A stretch of 64,000 nucleotides of DNA from contig NZ_BCUR01000004.1 in NCBI RefSeq assembly GCF_003569005.1, positions 1,018,003 to 1,082,002 on the forward strand, read 5' to 3'. The stretch is from Vibrio superstes (GTDB lineage Bacteria; Pseudomonadota; Gammaproteobacteria; Enterobacterales; Vibrionaceae). The notes under the pieces are model-generated. The model ran no database searches. It was given only the letters and a program-made list of their open reading frames with translations, and was not told the DNA's origin. Positions 27,317 through 35,673 of this stretch are shown here, in pieces; position 1 is the first letter of the stretch; every line of letters starts with the position of its first letter. A program made the position numbers and the translations under genes.

Positions 27317-27478
27317 ATACCAATCGTACTAAATAACTGGTCATCCTAGCTTGTTAAAATACTTGATGACTGCGTTAGAATTTTTGATTGTAGAATAACT
27401 ACTTATCGAAAAATTCTGTCTTGTCCTCGATAATTTTTCCTACGCTATTTCTGATCACTTACTTAGTGTGATTGGTAT
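27317..27478 (+). repeat. Dispersed palindromic-ended repeat (MITE-like), copy 2, 162 bp
   Basis: Same length, ends (ATACCAATC...GATTGGTAT) and orientation as copy 1, with scattered substitutions. It abuts the 5' side of the serine-hydrolase remnant. The 250 bases between it and the PBP1B gene contain no recognisable gene. Confidence 0.8.
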
Positions 27479-27730
27479 AAAAGTCTTATCGCGAACTTCA
27501 CCACGAATACTCTAAATCATATTTATATTCTTTACATTGCCATTAATAAGAGCATCGAAGTGCCTTCATGGGCGGTGTTCAAATAATGCTCCGAAATTAG
27601 AGCTCCGATTGTCTGTTTGCTGTTTTGGATAAAGGAATAGTGGGATAGCTTGGCGTTTTAACGTCTTTCTGACACTCCAATCTGTAGGGAAAGTATGTTG
27701 CGCCGAGACTGAAATTGATAGCATAAAAAC

Positions 27731-30010
27731 ATGACCGACACTGCTTCCACCAAGGACAAAAACCGCCCATCACACCGAAAAATTATAGGGTGTGTTTTAC
27801 TTCTAGTCGTGCTTGGTTGGGGAGCGTTCCACTACAGCGTTTCCTCAATGGTAGAACAACGCTTTTCTGGCCCCTTGTTTGAATTGCCTACTGTGGTCTA
27901 CGCGCGACCAATGACCCTCAATCTTGACTTAGCGGTGAAACAGCAGGAAGTGGTCGATGAACTCAAGACCCTTAATTATCAATTAGTCGATAAGCCAGCA
28001 CACAGTGGTGAGTACAGTGTGGCAGGCAATAACATTACTCTGGTACGCCGCCCCTTTGAATTTGCTGATGGCTTTCGTGATGTGCAGAGGGTCAAGCTGA
28101 CGTTTAGTCGCTCACGCATTCAATCCATGGCTGATGTTGATAGTGGTATGGGGCTGGGCTTGTTCCAACTTGAACCTAAAATGATGGGTTTGATGGGGGA
28201 GGATGGCAATCAACATCGACTCTATCAGTCTTGGAAATCGATGCCGGAAGGTGTGGTAAAAGCGCTACTATTGACAGAAGATAGAGCGTTTTTCGAGCAT
28301 GATGGTGTCTCAGTTACCGCTATTGCTAGGGCGTTCTTTACCAACGTCAAGGCGGGGCGAACTGTTCAGGGTGGCAGTACTTTAACCCAGCAATTGACCA
28401 AGAATCTGTTTCTTAGTAGTGAGCGCAGTTGGAGTCGAAAAATCCGCGAAGCCTATATGGCGCTACTCATCGACTCTCGCTATACCAAAGATGACATTCT
28501 AGATGGCTATGTGAACCAGGTTTATCTGGGCCAACAAGGTAAGGATGCGATCCATGGCTTTGAATTAGGTGCTCAGTTCTATTTCAATCGACCTCTACAA
28601 GAGCTACGAATAGACCAGCAAGCCTTGCTGGTGGCATTGATAAAAGGCCCGTCTTATTACAACCCTTGGCGCTTCCCTGAGCGAGCCAAGGCACGTAGAA
28701 ATACGGTACTAAAATTACTGTCTGACGATGGTCATTTAGAACCTAAAGAATATGAAACGGCCATTGCTCGAGAGCTTGATATACAAGTGCGAGGCCATGT
28801 GAGTTTGAGTCGTCCAGCCTATTTTGACCTTGTTTCTGATGAGCTAGAAGTAGCACTGCCAGGACGCAGCATTAAAGGCGCACGCATATTCACCACCCTG
28901 GACCCTCTCTCCCAACAAAAAGCAGAAAGTAGCCTTTTATCAACGCTGCCATTGTTAGATGCCAAAGCGGGTGTGGAACTAGAGGCTGCGTTTATCAGCA
29001 TCGATTACAGTAATGGTGCCATTCGCGCGATAGTCGGAAATCGAAACCCTAATTTTGCTGGATTCAACTATGCGCGCCATGGTAAACGACAAGTGGGGTC
29101 AATAATCAAACCGGCAGTGACCATGGCTGCACTTCGTTCCCCTGAAAAATACAATCTAGCCAGTGCCTTAGACGATAAACCTCTGACTGTTAAGCAGCCC
29201 AATGGAGACAATTGGAAGCCTCGCAATTACAGCAGAGAGTTTTGGGGAGAAGCCTCCCTGTATGCTTCACTTGCACACTCTCTTAATGTTCCCATGGTGA
29301 ACTTAGGCATGGAGTTAGGATTAGAGAATGTGGCTGATTTTATTGAGCAATTGAGTGGACAACACAATGAGATAAACCCCCTTCCATCAATGGTGCTTGG
29401 GGCCTTTGAAATGACGCCTCTCGAGGTAAGCGGGCTATATCAACCCATTGCAAATCACGGTGCGAGGCAGCAAGCGTATTTGATCAGTGAGGTGGTTGAT
29501 GCAAAGAGTAAGATCTTATATCAGCATAAGCTTAATCCAGAGCAGGTTGCGCCTGAACAAGCCGCAGATTTAACCATAGCGGCAATGCAGGGAGCGGTGA
29601 GCGAGGGCACGGCTAAATCACTGGGCTCTGTAGGTGTTAAGTACAAGCTAGCAGGAAAAACAGGCACCACTAATAACAACCGAGATAGCTGGTATGTGGG
29701 CGTTGATGGACGTGAGCTGGTGACGGTTTGGCTTGGGCGGGGGGACAACGGCAACACTAAGCTAACCGGTGCAACGGGTGCGTTATCTGTATATAGACAT
29801 TACGTCACGCAACGTGGAGCGATAGAAATTAGTCCTCATTATGCCGATGATGTTGAGATGGTCAACTTTAGCCGTCGTGGTCAGGGAAAACTCGCAGCAA
29901 GTTGTGGTCGTGGCTCAGTCACCCTGCCAGTTTGGGGCGCAAGTCAATTTACTTCATCGGGGTGTGTTGGAGATGAAATAACGAATTTTTTCAAGAGCTT
30001 GTTTAATTAA
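27731..30010 (+). CDS. mrcB: Penicillin-binding protein 1B (bifunctional peptidoglycan synthase)
   Basis: A 759-residue class A PBP. After a short cytoplasmic tail and one membrane helix (about residues 18-38) comes a UB2H-like domain (TVVYARPMTLNLDL... to TFSRSRI), the docking site for the LpoB activator in Enterobacterales. The GT51 glycosyltransferase domain has TEDRAFFEHDG with the catalytic Glu, then GGSTLTQQLTKNLFL. The transpeptidase domain has the catalytic SxxK (GSIIKPA), SxN (HSLNVP) and KTG (GKTGTTNNN). It polymerises and cross-links peptidoglycan. It is shorter than E. coli PBP1B (844), mainly at the termini. It stands alone. Confidence 0.88.
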   Translation: MTDTASTKDKNRPSHRKIIGCVLLLVVLGWGAFHYSVSSMVEQRFSGPLFELPTVVYARPMTLNLDLAVKQQEVVDELKTLNYQLVDKPAHSGEYSVAGNNITLVRRPFEFADGFRDVQRVKLTFSRSRIQSMADVDSGMGLGLFQLEPKMMGLMGEDGNQHRLYQSWKSMPEGVVKALLLTEDRAFFEHDGVSVTAIARAFFTNVKAGRTVQGGSTLTQQLTKNLFLSSERSWSRKIREAYMALLIDSRYTKDDILDGYVNQVYLGQQGKDAIHGFELGAQFYFNRPLQELRIDQQALLVALIKGPSYYNPWRFPERAKARRNTVLKLLSDDGHLEPKEYETAIARELDIQVRGHVSLSRPAYFDLVSDELEVALPGRSIKGARIFTTLDPLSQQKAESSLLSTLPLLDAKAGVELEAAFISIDYSNGAIRAIVGNRNPNFAGFNYARHGKRQVGSIIKPAVTMAALRSPEKYNLASALDDKPLTVKQPNGDNWKPRNYSREFWGEASLYASLAHSLNVPMVNLGMELGLENVADFIEQLSGQHNEINPLPSMVLGAFEMTPLEVSGLYQPIANHGARQQAYLISEVVDAKSKILYQHKLNPEQVAPEQAADLTIAAMQGAVSEGTAKSLGSVGVKYKLAGKTGTTNNNRDSWYVGVDGRELVTVWLGRGDNGNTKLTGATGALSVYRHYVTQRGAIEISPHYADDVEMVNFSRRGQGKLAASCGRGSVTLPVWGASQFTSSGCVGDEITNFFKSLFN

Positions 30011-30200
30011 GCCCAAAAAGGATACCAAAGATTTGCAAGTAAAAATCGAGTCAGGCATTGATTGCCCCATAGATGATGTGAGTTCAGTGACTCTAAAGGG
30101 TGTTTTAGCATAACCCTTCTCTTTAAATACCCGCATAAGCAATATGCTTAATCGTCACGACAAATAGCCTGAATTGTTAAAAGTTGAGGGGCAAGAGACT

Positions 30201-32138
30201 ATGCCCCTTGATTTTATTGGGGTATTTGCAATGCAAAAGTCGTTCTCTCTTATAGATAAGCCAACCTTCTTTGGCGCTCTATTTTTACTCTTGAGTGTGG
30301 TGTTCCCGCTCATACTATTTCCAGTTCAAGGTGCCAACTGGATCTCGGTTGCTAAGTCGTTTATGACCGACAAGCTCGGGGTGTTATACCTTGCCCTTGG
30401 CATCGCTGCTATGTGTTTTATGATTTACACCATCTTCAGTGATCTTGGGCAGATCAAGCTAGGTGATGCCGATGAACAGCCAGAATTTAGCAATGCCTCA
30501 TGGGCCGCTATGCTGTTCTGCGGCGGTATTGGCGCCAGTATTTTATATTGGGGCTGCATTGAGTGGGCCTACTATTACCAAACTCCTCCTTTTCAACTTC
30601 AAGCAGGAAGCGAAGAAGCGATACGCTGGGCCGCAACCTATGGTCTTTTCCACTGGGGACCTATCGCATGGTCTATCTACCTTATTCCAGCCCTGCCGAT
30701 TGCTTACTTTTACTACGTTCGTAAGCAACCCGTATTAAAGATTTCTAGCGCTCTGATGCCTGTATTGGGTGAGAAACGTGCCAATGGTGGTATCGGGAAA
30801 CTCATCGACGTGTTGTTTATCTTTGGCATGTTGGGTGGCGCAGCCACAACCCTAGGCTTGGCAGCACCGCTAATCAATGGTGGTCTGCATCATATCTTTG
30901 GTATTCCTAACAATACCCTAAGCCAGGTGGCTGTTTTACTTCTGTGTACCGCTATTTTTGGCTACTCAGCTTATGCGGGTTTAGAGAAAGGAATTAAGTT
31001 TCTAAGCAATATAAATTTCTGGGGTGCGATGGGGCTATTGCTGTTTGTGTTAGTGGCAGGGCCTACCGTGTTCATCTTAGAAACTGGCTTGGACTCTATT
31101 GGTCGAATGCTGTCGAACTTCTTCATGATGGCGTCTTGGGCTGAACCCTTTGGTGGCTATGGCGAGTTTAGGGACACTCATTTCCCGCAAGATTGGACCA
31201 TCTTCTACTGGGCATGGTGGCTAGTGTTTGCACCTTGTATGGGGCTGTTTATTGCGCGTATCTCTCGCGGCAGAACCATCAAACAAATGGTGGTAGGGTC
31301 AATCTTCTACGGCTCTTTAGGTTGCTTCTTGTTCTTTATCGTACTGGGTAACTACGGTCTCTCTTTACAGCTTACTGGTGAGCTAGATGTGGTCAGTATC
31401 CTCAATCAATCTGGCGCTCCTGCCGCTATCTTTGCGACCTTGGATACCTTACCTATGGGGACTATGGTTATCGGGGTTTTTACGCTGCTGTGCGTCATCT
31501 TTACCGCTACCTCTTTTGACTCTATCTCATACATCTTGGCGTCGGTGGTACAAAATGATGTGACTGAAGAGCCAATGCGTTGGAACCGTCTGTTTTGGGC
31601 CTTTACCTTATCATTTCTACCGACCGTATTGATGTTTATGGGGGGCTTATCGACGCTGCAAACCGCTGCCATTGTCGGTGGTCTGCCACTGTTGGTTATC
31701 TCTATGATGTTAATGGTGTCCTTTGTGCGTGCGGCGACACTTGATATTAAACATCAGCCGGAATATGAAGAGCCAACGATTAACATCGAAGACCTTCCTG
31801 AGATGGATCCATGGTCAGCTGAGGGTATGGCGCTAGCTCAGTTTGAGCGCTTTAAAGATTTGGCGCAACAAGCCGCTGAAGAAGAGCGTGAGGCGATGGC
31901 AAGCCTAATGAGTATGCGAAAGGAAATTCGAGCCTATGCCCTTGAGCATCACAATGACGCACATTGCGCAAATCATCACCTGCCTGAAGAGATGCAATCT
32001 GAGCTACAGAAATTAACGGACGAACTGATGATGGCAAAAGAGAAGAAACAAGCCATGTCAGAACAGGCACAAGAATTAAGAATGACGTTCAACGCCATTA
32101 TCTTAGAAGGTTTATCTGCAAATATGGCAACTTCCTAG
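30201..32138 (+). CDS. BCCT-family betaine/choline/carnitine transporter with long cytoplasmic tail
   Basis: About 645 residues. The first 510 or so form the 12-helix BCCT fold, with GGIGASILYWGCIEWAYYY and the conserved block DWTIFYWAWWLVFAPCMGLFIARISRGR that includes the substrate-site tryptophans. It should import a quaternary ammonium compound (glycine betaine, choline or carnitine). An unusually long hydrophilic C-terminal tail of about 130 residues follows, rich in Glu/Gln heptads with coiled-coil character and containing a His/Cys cluster (EHHNDAHCANHH). Start options are ATG 30201, with GAGGGG nine bases upstream, and ATG 30231 (MQKSFSLIDKP), which begins the family homology. I use the former. 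A strong terminator follows. Confidence 0.83.
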   Translation: MPLDFIGVFAMQKSFSLIDKPTFFGALFLLLSVVFPLILFPVQGANWISVAKSFMTDKLGVLYLALGIAAMCFMIYTIFSDLGQIKLGDADEQPEFSNASWAAMLFCGGIGASILYWGCIEWAYYYQTPPFQLQAGSEEAIRWAATYGLFHWGPIAWSIYLIPALPIAYFYYVRKQPVLKISSALMPVLGEKRANGGIGKLIDVLFIFGMLGGAATTLGLAAPLINGGLHHIFGIPNNTLSQVAVLLLCTAIFGYSAYAGLEKGIKFLSNINFWGAMGLLLFVLVAGPTVFILETGLDSIGRMLSNFFMMASWAEPFGGYGEFRDTHFPQDWTIFYWAWWLVFAPCMGLFIARISRGRTIKQMVVGSIFYGSLGCFLFFIVLGNYGLSLQLTGELDVVSILNQSGAPAAIFATLDTLPMGTMVIGVFTLLCVIFTATSFDSISYILASVVQNDVTEEPMRWNRLFWAFTLSFLPTVLMFMGGLSTLQTAAIVGGLPLLVISMMLMVSFVRAATLDIKHQPEYEEPTINIEDLPEMDPWSAEGMALAQFERFKDLAQQAAEEEREAMASLMSMRKEIRAYALEHHNDAHCANHHLPEEMQSELQKLTDELMMAKEKKQAMSEQAQELRMTFNAIILEGLSANMATS

Positions 32139-32157
32139 GCACATAGCAGATATTATT

Positions 32158-32189
32158 AAGCCGAGTCGCAAGACTCGGCTTCTTTTTTG
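32158..32189 (+). terminator. Terminator after the BCCT transporter
   Basis: Perfect 10-base stem AAGCCGAGTC/GACTCGGCTT with a 4-base loop, followed by CTTTTTT. Confidence 0.9.
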
Positions 32190-32197
32190 AATTGATG

Positions 32198-33226
32198 TTA
32201 TCGATTGTAGCCTAGGGTCTGTTTCGTCAGGTTTGCATCGATGGATTGATCGCCCTTCATTCGCTCCCACAATGTGCTTAAATGCTCAAAACCTCTTTGA
32301 CTTGGAAAGCGCTGCGGCGCGTCGGCTAATATCCAATTACCAGCCTCATCACGCTCGGCATAGACAAACTCAAATGAAAGATTGTTGCCCATGCCAAGTC
32401 GCAAGTCCGAGACAATGAGTGAATCGTTCTCTTCGCGGTAATTTAAGTAGTTATGCGAGAAGGCTTTCAGCCCTTCTAATGTTGCTGGCTTTTCTTCTAG
32501 AGGCCATGCACCTAATGGGCGAGCCAAAAAGTCGATATTAGTGTCTTTATCGAGTATTGATGCAAGGCCTTCCCAATAGTAATCGTCGTCCATCACCACC
32601 ACGCGCCAAAGTACTGTATTAAACGGGGTTGGGGTGATCATGACCTGTTTGTTTGGCAGGTTTTGCGCGGCTAGGTTATGTTCGACTCGATTGGCTATGT
32701 ATTGCTGAGCGGCAAAGCCCCAGCCTAGGTATAGGGTCGACAGAAGCAACACGCTTTGACACCATCTAGCCCCCATTGTTTTGGAGAACAGAGCGACAAT
32801 AATCGCCATTAATAATGGGAGCGTATAGAGCGGGTCGATGATGAAGATATTGCGCAGTTCGAAATAGCCCTCAAACGGCCAAATAAGCTGCGTGCCATAG
32901 GTGGTCATGGCGTCAAGAAGTGTATGGGTTACGAGCACGCTTACGGTCAGTACAGATACTCGCTTGAAACTCCAGAACGCATCGGGACGAAATCGGCAGT
33001 AAAGCCAAGATAACAGCAGTGCAAACGGAGGCAATAGCAATAAAGAGTGTGTGAAGCCGCGATGCTTAATGGTGTTGCTGACTGCATCTCCATAATCGAG
33101 TACAACATCAAGGTCGGGGAGTGTGCCAAGTACGGCACCAGCTAACAGCACCTTGGCATTGCATTGCTTTCCTGCAACAGCACCGGCAATGGTTGCCCCT
33201 AGCGCTGCTTGTGTTACTGAGTCCAT
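32198..33226 (-). CDS. YdjM-like inner-membrane metal-dependent hydrolase (DUF457)
   Basis: A 342-residue membrane protein of the YdjM/DUF457 family. The diagnostic N-terminal part reads MDSVTQAALGATIAGA, then GTLPDLDVVLD and HRGFTHSLLLLPPFAL. The Asp pair and the HRGxTHS histidines are the presumed metal ligands, followed by several helices and LLDAMTTYGTQLIWPF, also typical. E. coli YdjM is SOS-induced, but the biochemical role of the family is unproven. The C-terminal 150 residues are hydrophilic. ATG 33226 has AAGGAAAT upstream and starts the homology. An upstream start would add 17 residues. It is convergent with the BCCT gene. Confidence 0.78.
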   Translation of the reverse strand: MDSVTQAALGATIAGAVAGKQCNAKVLLAGAVLGTLPDLDVVLDYGDAVSNTIKHRGFTHSLLLLPPFALLLSWLYCRFRPDAFWSFKRVSVLTVSVLVTHTLLDAMTTYGTQLIWPFEGYFELRNIFIIDPLYTLPLLMAIIVALFSKTMGARWCQSVLLLSTLYLGWGFAAQQYIANRVEHNLAAQNLPNKQVMITPTPFNTVLWRVVVMDDDYYWEGLASILDKDTNIDFLARPLGAWPLEEKPATLEGLKAFSHNYLNYREENDSLIVSDLRLGMGNNLSFEFVYAERDEAGNWILADAPQRFPSQRGFEHLSTLWERMKGDQSIDANLTKQTLGYNR

Positions 33227-33303
33227 TGATTTCCTTTTATCGAAAACGTTCTTTAAATGAAGAGGGTATAAGATCAACGTAATAATGGTTCTGCCACTAT
33301 ACC

Positions 33304-34179
33304 TTAATTGCCAGCGCCGCGAATCACACCGAGCATAGCCTCACTGGCTTTTGATACATAGTGCTCTTTACTCCAGATAGCGGCAAGCTCCCAGCGAATG
33401 TTCTGTTTAATGGGTACAAAGCAATAGTCATCACTATTGAGTCTTCTACAGATGGGTTCGGGCATGAAGCTCACACCCGTTCCACTCTTTACCATAGCTG
33501 CCAAAAAGTCCCACTGACTGCTTCTAACTCCGATTTTAGGTGTGAACCCGTGCTCAAGACACATCTGGTTGATTACCTCTGAGATAATAAACTCAGGGTT
33601 ATACAGATAAAATGGCAGATCCTTAAGTTCGACAATATCGAGTTGTTGTTTATTTTCCCACTGCTGTGTTTTTGGTAATACAGCAAAGATGGGATAGCTG
33701 CCAATCGCCCAAGTGTTAAATCTTGGGTCGGGTTCGGTAAGCATGGTAATGGAAATATCAATTTTTCCATCAAGTACAGCACGCTCCAGTTTACGACTGC
33801 CGCTCTCTACGATTGAAACCTCTATGTCTGGATACTGAAGAGAGAACTCCTGAATGAGGTGGGTATAAAGATGACCCACCATTGGGGGGATCCCTAGGGT
33901 AATCTTGCCACTTTTGAGCTGTTTTAGATCGTTGAGCCGCACTTCTAACTCTTGTTGTTGAAACAGTATCGACTGTGCGTATTGAAAGACGATCTCGCCA
34001 GCATCGGTTAATCCTAGATCCCTGCCATTGCGATAAACGAGGGCTTGCCCATAAGCGCTTTCCAAAGATTTAAGCGCCTTGCTAATCGTAGGCTGAGTGA
34101 CAAAAAGCTGTTCAGAGGCTTTGGTAAAGCTTTTGCTTTGGATCAGGGTGACAAAGTACTGAAGCTCTTTCATGGTCAT
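33304..34179 (-). CDS. LysR-family regulator of the adjacent cidAB genes
   Basis: A 291-residue LysR-type regulator: N-terminal helix-turn-helix (FVTLIQSKSFTKASEQLFVTQPTISKAL) and an effector domain (ITLGIPPMVGHLYTHLIQEF, then IVESGSRKLERAVLDG). The GIPPMVG block is typical of CidR/YwbI-like regulators that sit beside LrgA/LrgB genes. It diverges from the cidA-type gene, which supports that role. In Gram-positives CidR responds to acetate or pyruvate overflow, and whether this protein does is unknown. AAGGAATG precedes the start; the second Met (residue 3) could also be used. Confidence 0.83.
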   Translation of the reverse strand: MTMKELQYFVTLIQSKSFTKASEQLFVTQPTISKALKSLESAYGQALVYRNGRDLGLTDAGEIVFQYAQSILFQQQELEVRLNDLKQLKSGKITLGIPPMVGHLYTHLIQEFSLQYPDIEVSIVESGSRKLERAVLDGKIDISITMLTEPDPRFNTWAIGSYPIFAVLPKTQQWENKQQLDIVELKDLPFYLYNPEFIISEVINQMCLEHGFTPKIGVRSSQWDFLAAMVKSGTGVSFMPEPICRRLNSDDYCFVPIKQNIRWELAAIWSKEHYVSKASEAMLGVIRGAGN

Positions 34180-34239
34180 ATTTACATTCCTTTTTGGAAT
34201 ACTTTGTGATTATTTTATTCATTGGAGTTTGGTTATTCA

Positions 34240-34677
34240 ATGTTTGATAATTTAATCACCATTTCGTCAGCCGTATTTTCAATGAACAGCTTAAAACTAA
34301 AACACATAGGCATGACCATCATACAAATCGTAGCGCTCTGTCTAATTTGGCTATTCTCCGACTGGCTTGTGTCCACTTTACATATTCCTTTGCCTTCGAA
34401 CGTGCTTGGTATGTTCTTATTATTGGCTTTATTGTTTAGCAAAGTGGTCAAAGTGAAATGGCTTAAAGCGGGTTCTAACTGGTTGATAGCCGAAATGCTG
34501 TTGTTCTTTATTCCTGCGGTTATCGCCATTGTGAACTATCAAAGTTTGTTTGAGCAGCAAGGGCTAAAGATTGCTCTGGTTATAGGCGCTAGTACCATCT
34601 TCGTTTTATCGGTAACGGCGCTGGTGGTGGATGTGGTTTATCGCTATGAGCTTAAAAAACTTCGGAGTACTCGATAA
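34240..34677 (+). CDS. CidA/LrgA-family holin-like membrane protein
   Basis: A protein of about 145 residues with four membrane helices, matching CidA/LrgA: SDWLVSTLHIPLPSNVLGMFLLLALLF holds the family motif, followed by LIAEMLLFFIPAVIAIVNY. The family forms oligomeric pores affecting murein hydrolase export, autolysis or organic acid (pyruvate) transport together with CidB/LrgB. I use ATG 34240, with GGAG 12 bases upstream. ATG 34282 (MNSLKLKHIGMT) better fits usual family N-termini but lacks a ribosome site. The stop overlaps the next gene's start by one base, showing translational coupling. Confidence 0.8.
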   Translation: MFDNLITISSAVFSMNSLKLKHIGMTIIQIVALCLIWLFSDWLVSTLHIPLPSNVLGMFLLLALLFSKVVKVKWLKAGSNWLIAEMLLFFIPAVIAIVNYQSLFEQQGLKIALVIGASTIFVLSVTALVVDVVYRYELKKLRSTR

Positions 34678-35360
34678 TGCACACGTATCTAGCTATTTTC
34701 TGTTTTGTTTTTACTGTTATGGGTTATTACTTTACCAAGTCACTGCATGGTCGATTCAACAAGACTTGGTTGATACCTCTGGTTTCGGTGCCGGTGTTGA
34801 TTGTTGCAGCGCTGCTACTGCTGGGAATTAGCTATGACGACTATATTCAAGAATCCCATTGGTTGGTTTGGATGTTAGGGCCAGCGACTGTCGCATTTGC
34901 TATCCCTGTGTATGAAAACAGACGATTGATCAAAAACCATTGGCTGTCGATCTCTCTTGGGGTAGTCGTTGCGGTGATTGCTGCTCTAGTGAGTACGATA
35001 TTACTGAGCAAAGGTATGCATCTTTCTGAGTTGCTACAGAAAAGCTTAGCGGTTCGCTCGATTACCACACCTTTTGCAGTAGTGGCTTCCAAAGCCATTG
35101 GTGGTCAGCCCGATCTCACCGCAATATTTGTCGTTATGACGGGTATCGTCGGTATTGTCGTTGGTGAAACTATGCTGAGCCTATTTAGAATCCGCTCTTG
35201 TCACGGCAAAGGGGCCGGTCTTGGGGCGTGTGCTCATGGCTCGGGCACAGCAATCGCCTATGGCATTCACTCCAAGGCGGGGACTATTGCAAGCCTAATC
35301 ATGCTGTTTTCAGGGGTAGCGACGGTTCTGCTGTCACCTGTTATCGCTCTGCTTGTGTAG
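34677..35360 (+). CDS. CidB/LrgB-family membrane protein
   Basis: A 227-residue protein with about six or seven membrane helices. The LrgB signature is visible in RSITTPFAVVASKAIGGQPDLTA and RSCHGKGAGLGACAHGSGTA. It works with the CidA/LrgA partner encoded immediately upstream (overlapping stop/start TAATG). Control by the divergent LysR gene is likely. Repeat copy 3 begins four bases after the stop. Confidence 0.85.
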   Translation: MHTYLAIFCFVFTVMGYYFTKSLHGRFNKTWLIPLVSVPVLIVAALLLLGISYDDYIQESHWLVWMLGPATVAFAIPVYENRRLIKNHWLSISLGVVVAVIAALVSTILLSKGMHLSELLQKSLAVRSITTPFAVVASKAIGGQPDLTAIFVVMTGIVGIVVGETMLSLFRIRSCHGKGAGLGACAHGSGTAIAYGIHSKAGTIASLIMLFSGVATVLLSPVIALLV

Positions 35361-35363
35361 TTT

Positions 35364-35466
35364 ATACCAATCGTAGTAAATAACGGGTCATCCTGGCTTG
35401 CTAAAACACTCGATAACGGCGTTTTTCCTACGCTATCTCTGACCACTTTCTTACTGTGATTGGTAT
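35364..35466 (+). repeat. Dispersed palindromic-ended repeat, copy 3, internally deleted (103 bp)
   Basis: Same ends and orientation as the other copies but 59 bases shorter. The deletion joins the two GCGTT pentamers that bracket the missing part in copy 1, as expected from slippage or short-homology recombination. It sits between the cidB stop and the 3' edge of a broken AraC gene. Confidence 0.8.
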
Positions 35467-35665
35467 TATATCGCTGTATCCCATACGAAAGGCAATGTCG
35501 CTAATACTCTCACTTGATTGCGCTAAAAGCTGCGCGGCTTTGCTTAAGACCGCTTGTTTCTTTATTTCTTTGAGGGTACTTATTAGGGCTGATTTCAATA
35601 GGTTGATGCTTATTAAACAGAGAACGAATAGAGCTCAATACACTAACGCGACTGAGCTCTTTGCT
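35467..35665 (-). pseudogene. Frameshifted remnant of an AraC-family regulator (C-terminal DNA-binding domain)
   Basis: The minus strand reads SIRSLFNKHQPIEISPNKY and then, after a one-base shift, LKEIKKQAVLSKAAQLLAQ and SSESISDIAFRMGYSD. Together these form the AraC double helix-turn-helix, including the diagnostic SISDIAFxMGYSD block. The shift is explained by one extra base in a GGG run at 35574-35576. The domain is cut after GYSD, where repeat copy 3 begins, and the N-terminal effector domain is absent (an in-frame stop lies just before the fragment). It is a broken regulator gene. Confidence 0.72.
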
Positions 35666-35673
35666 TCAATGGG

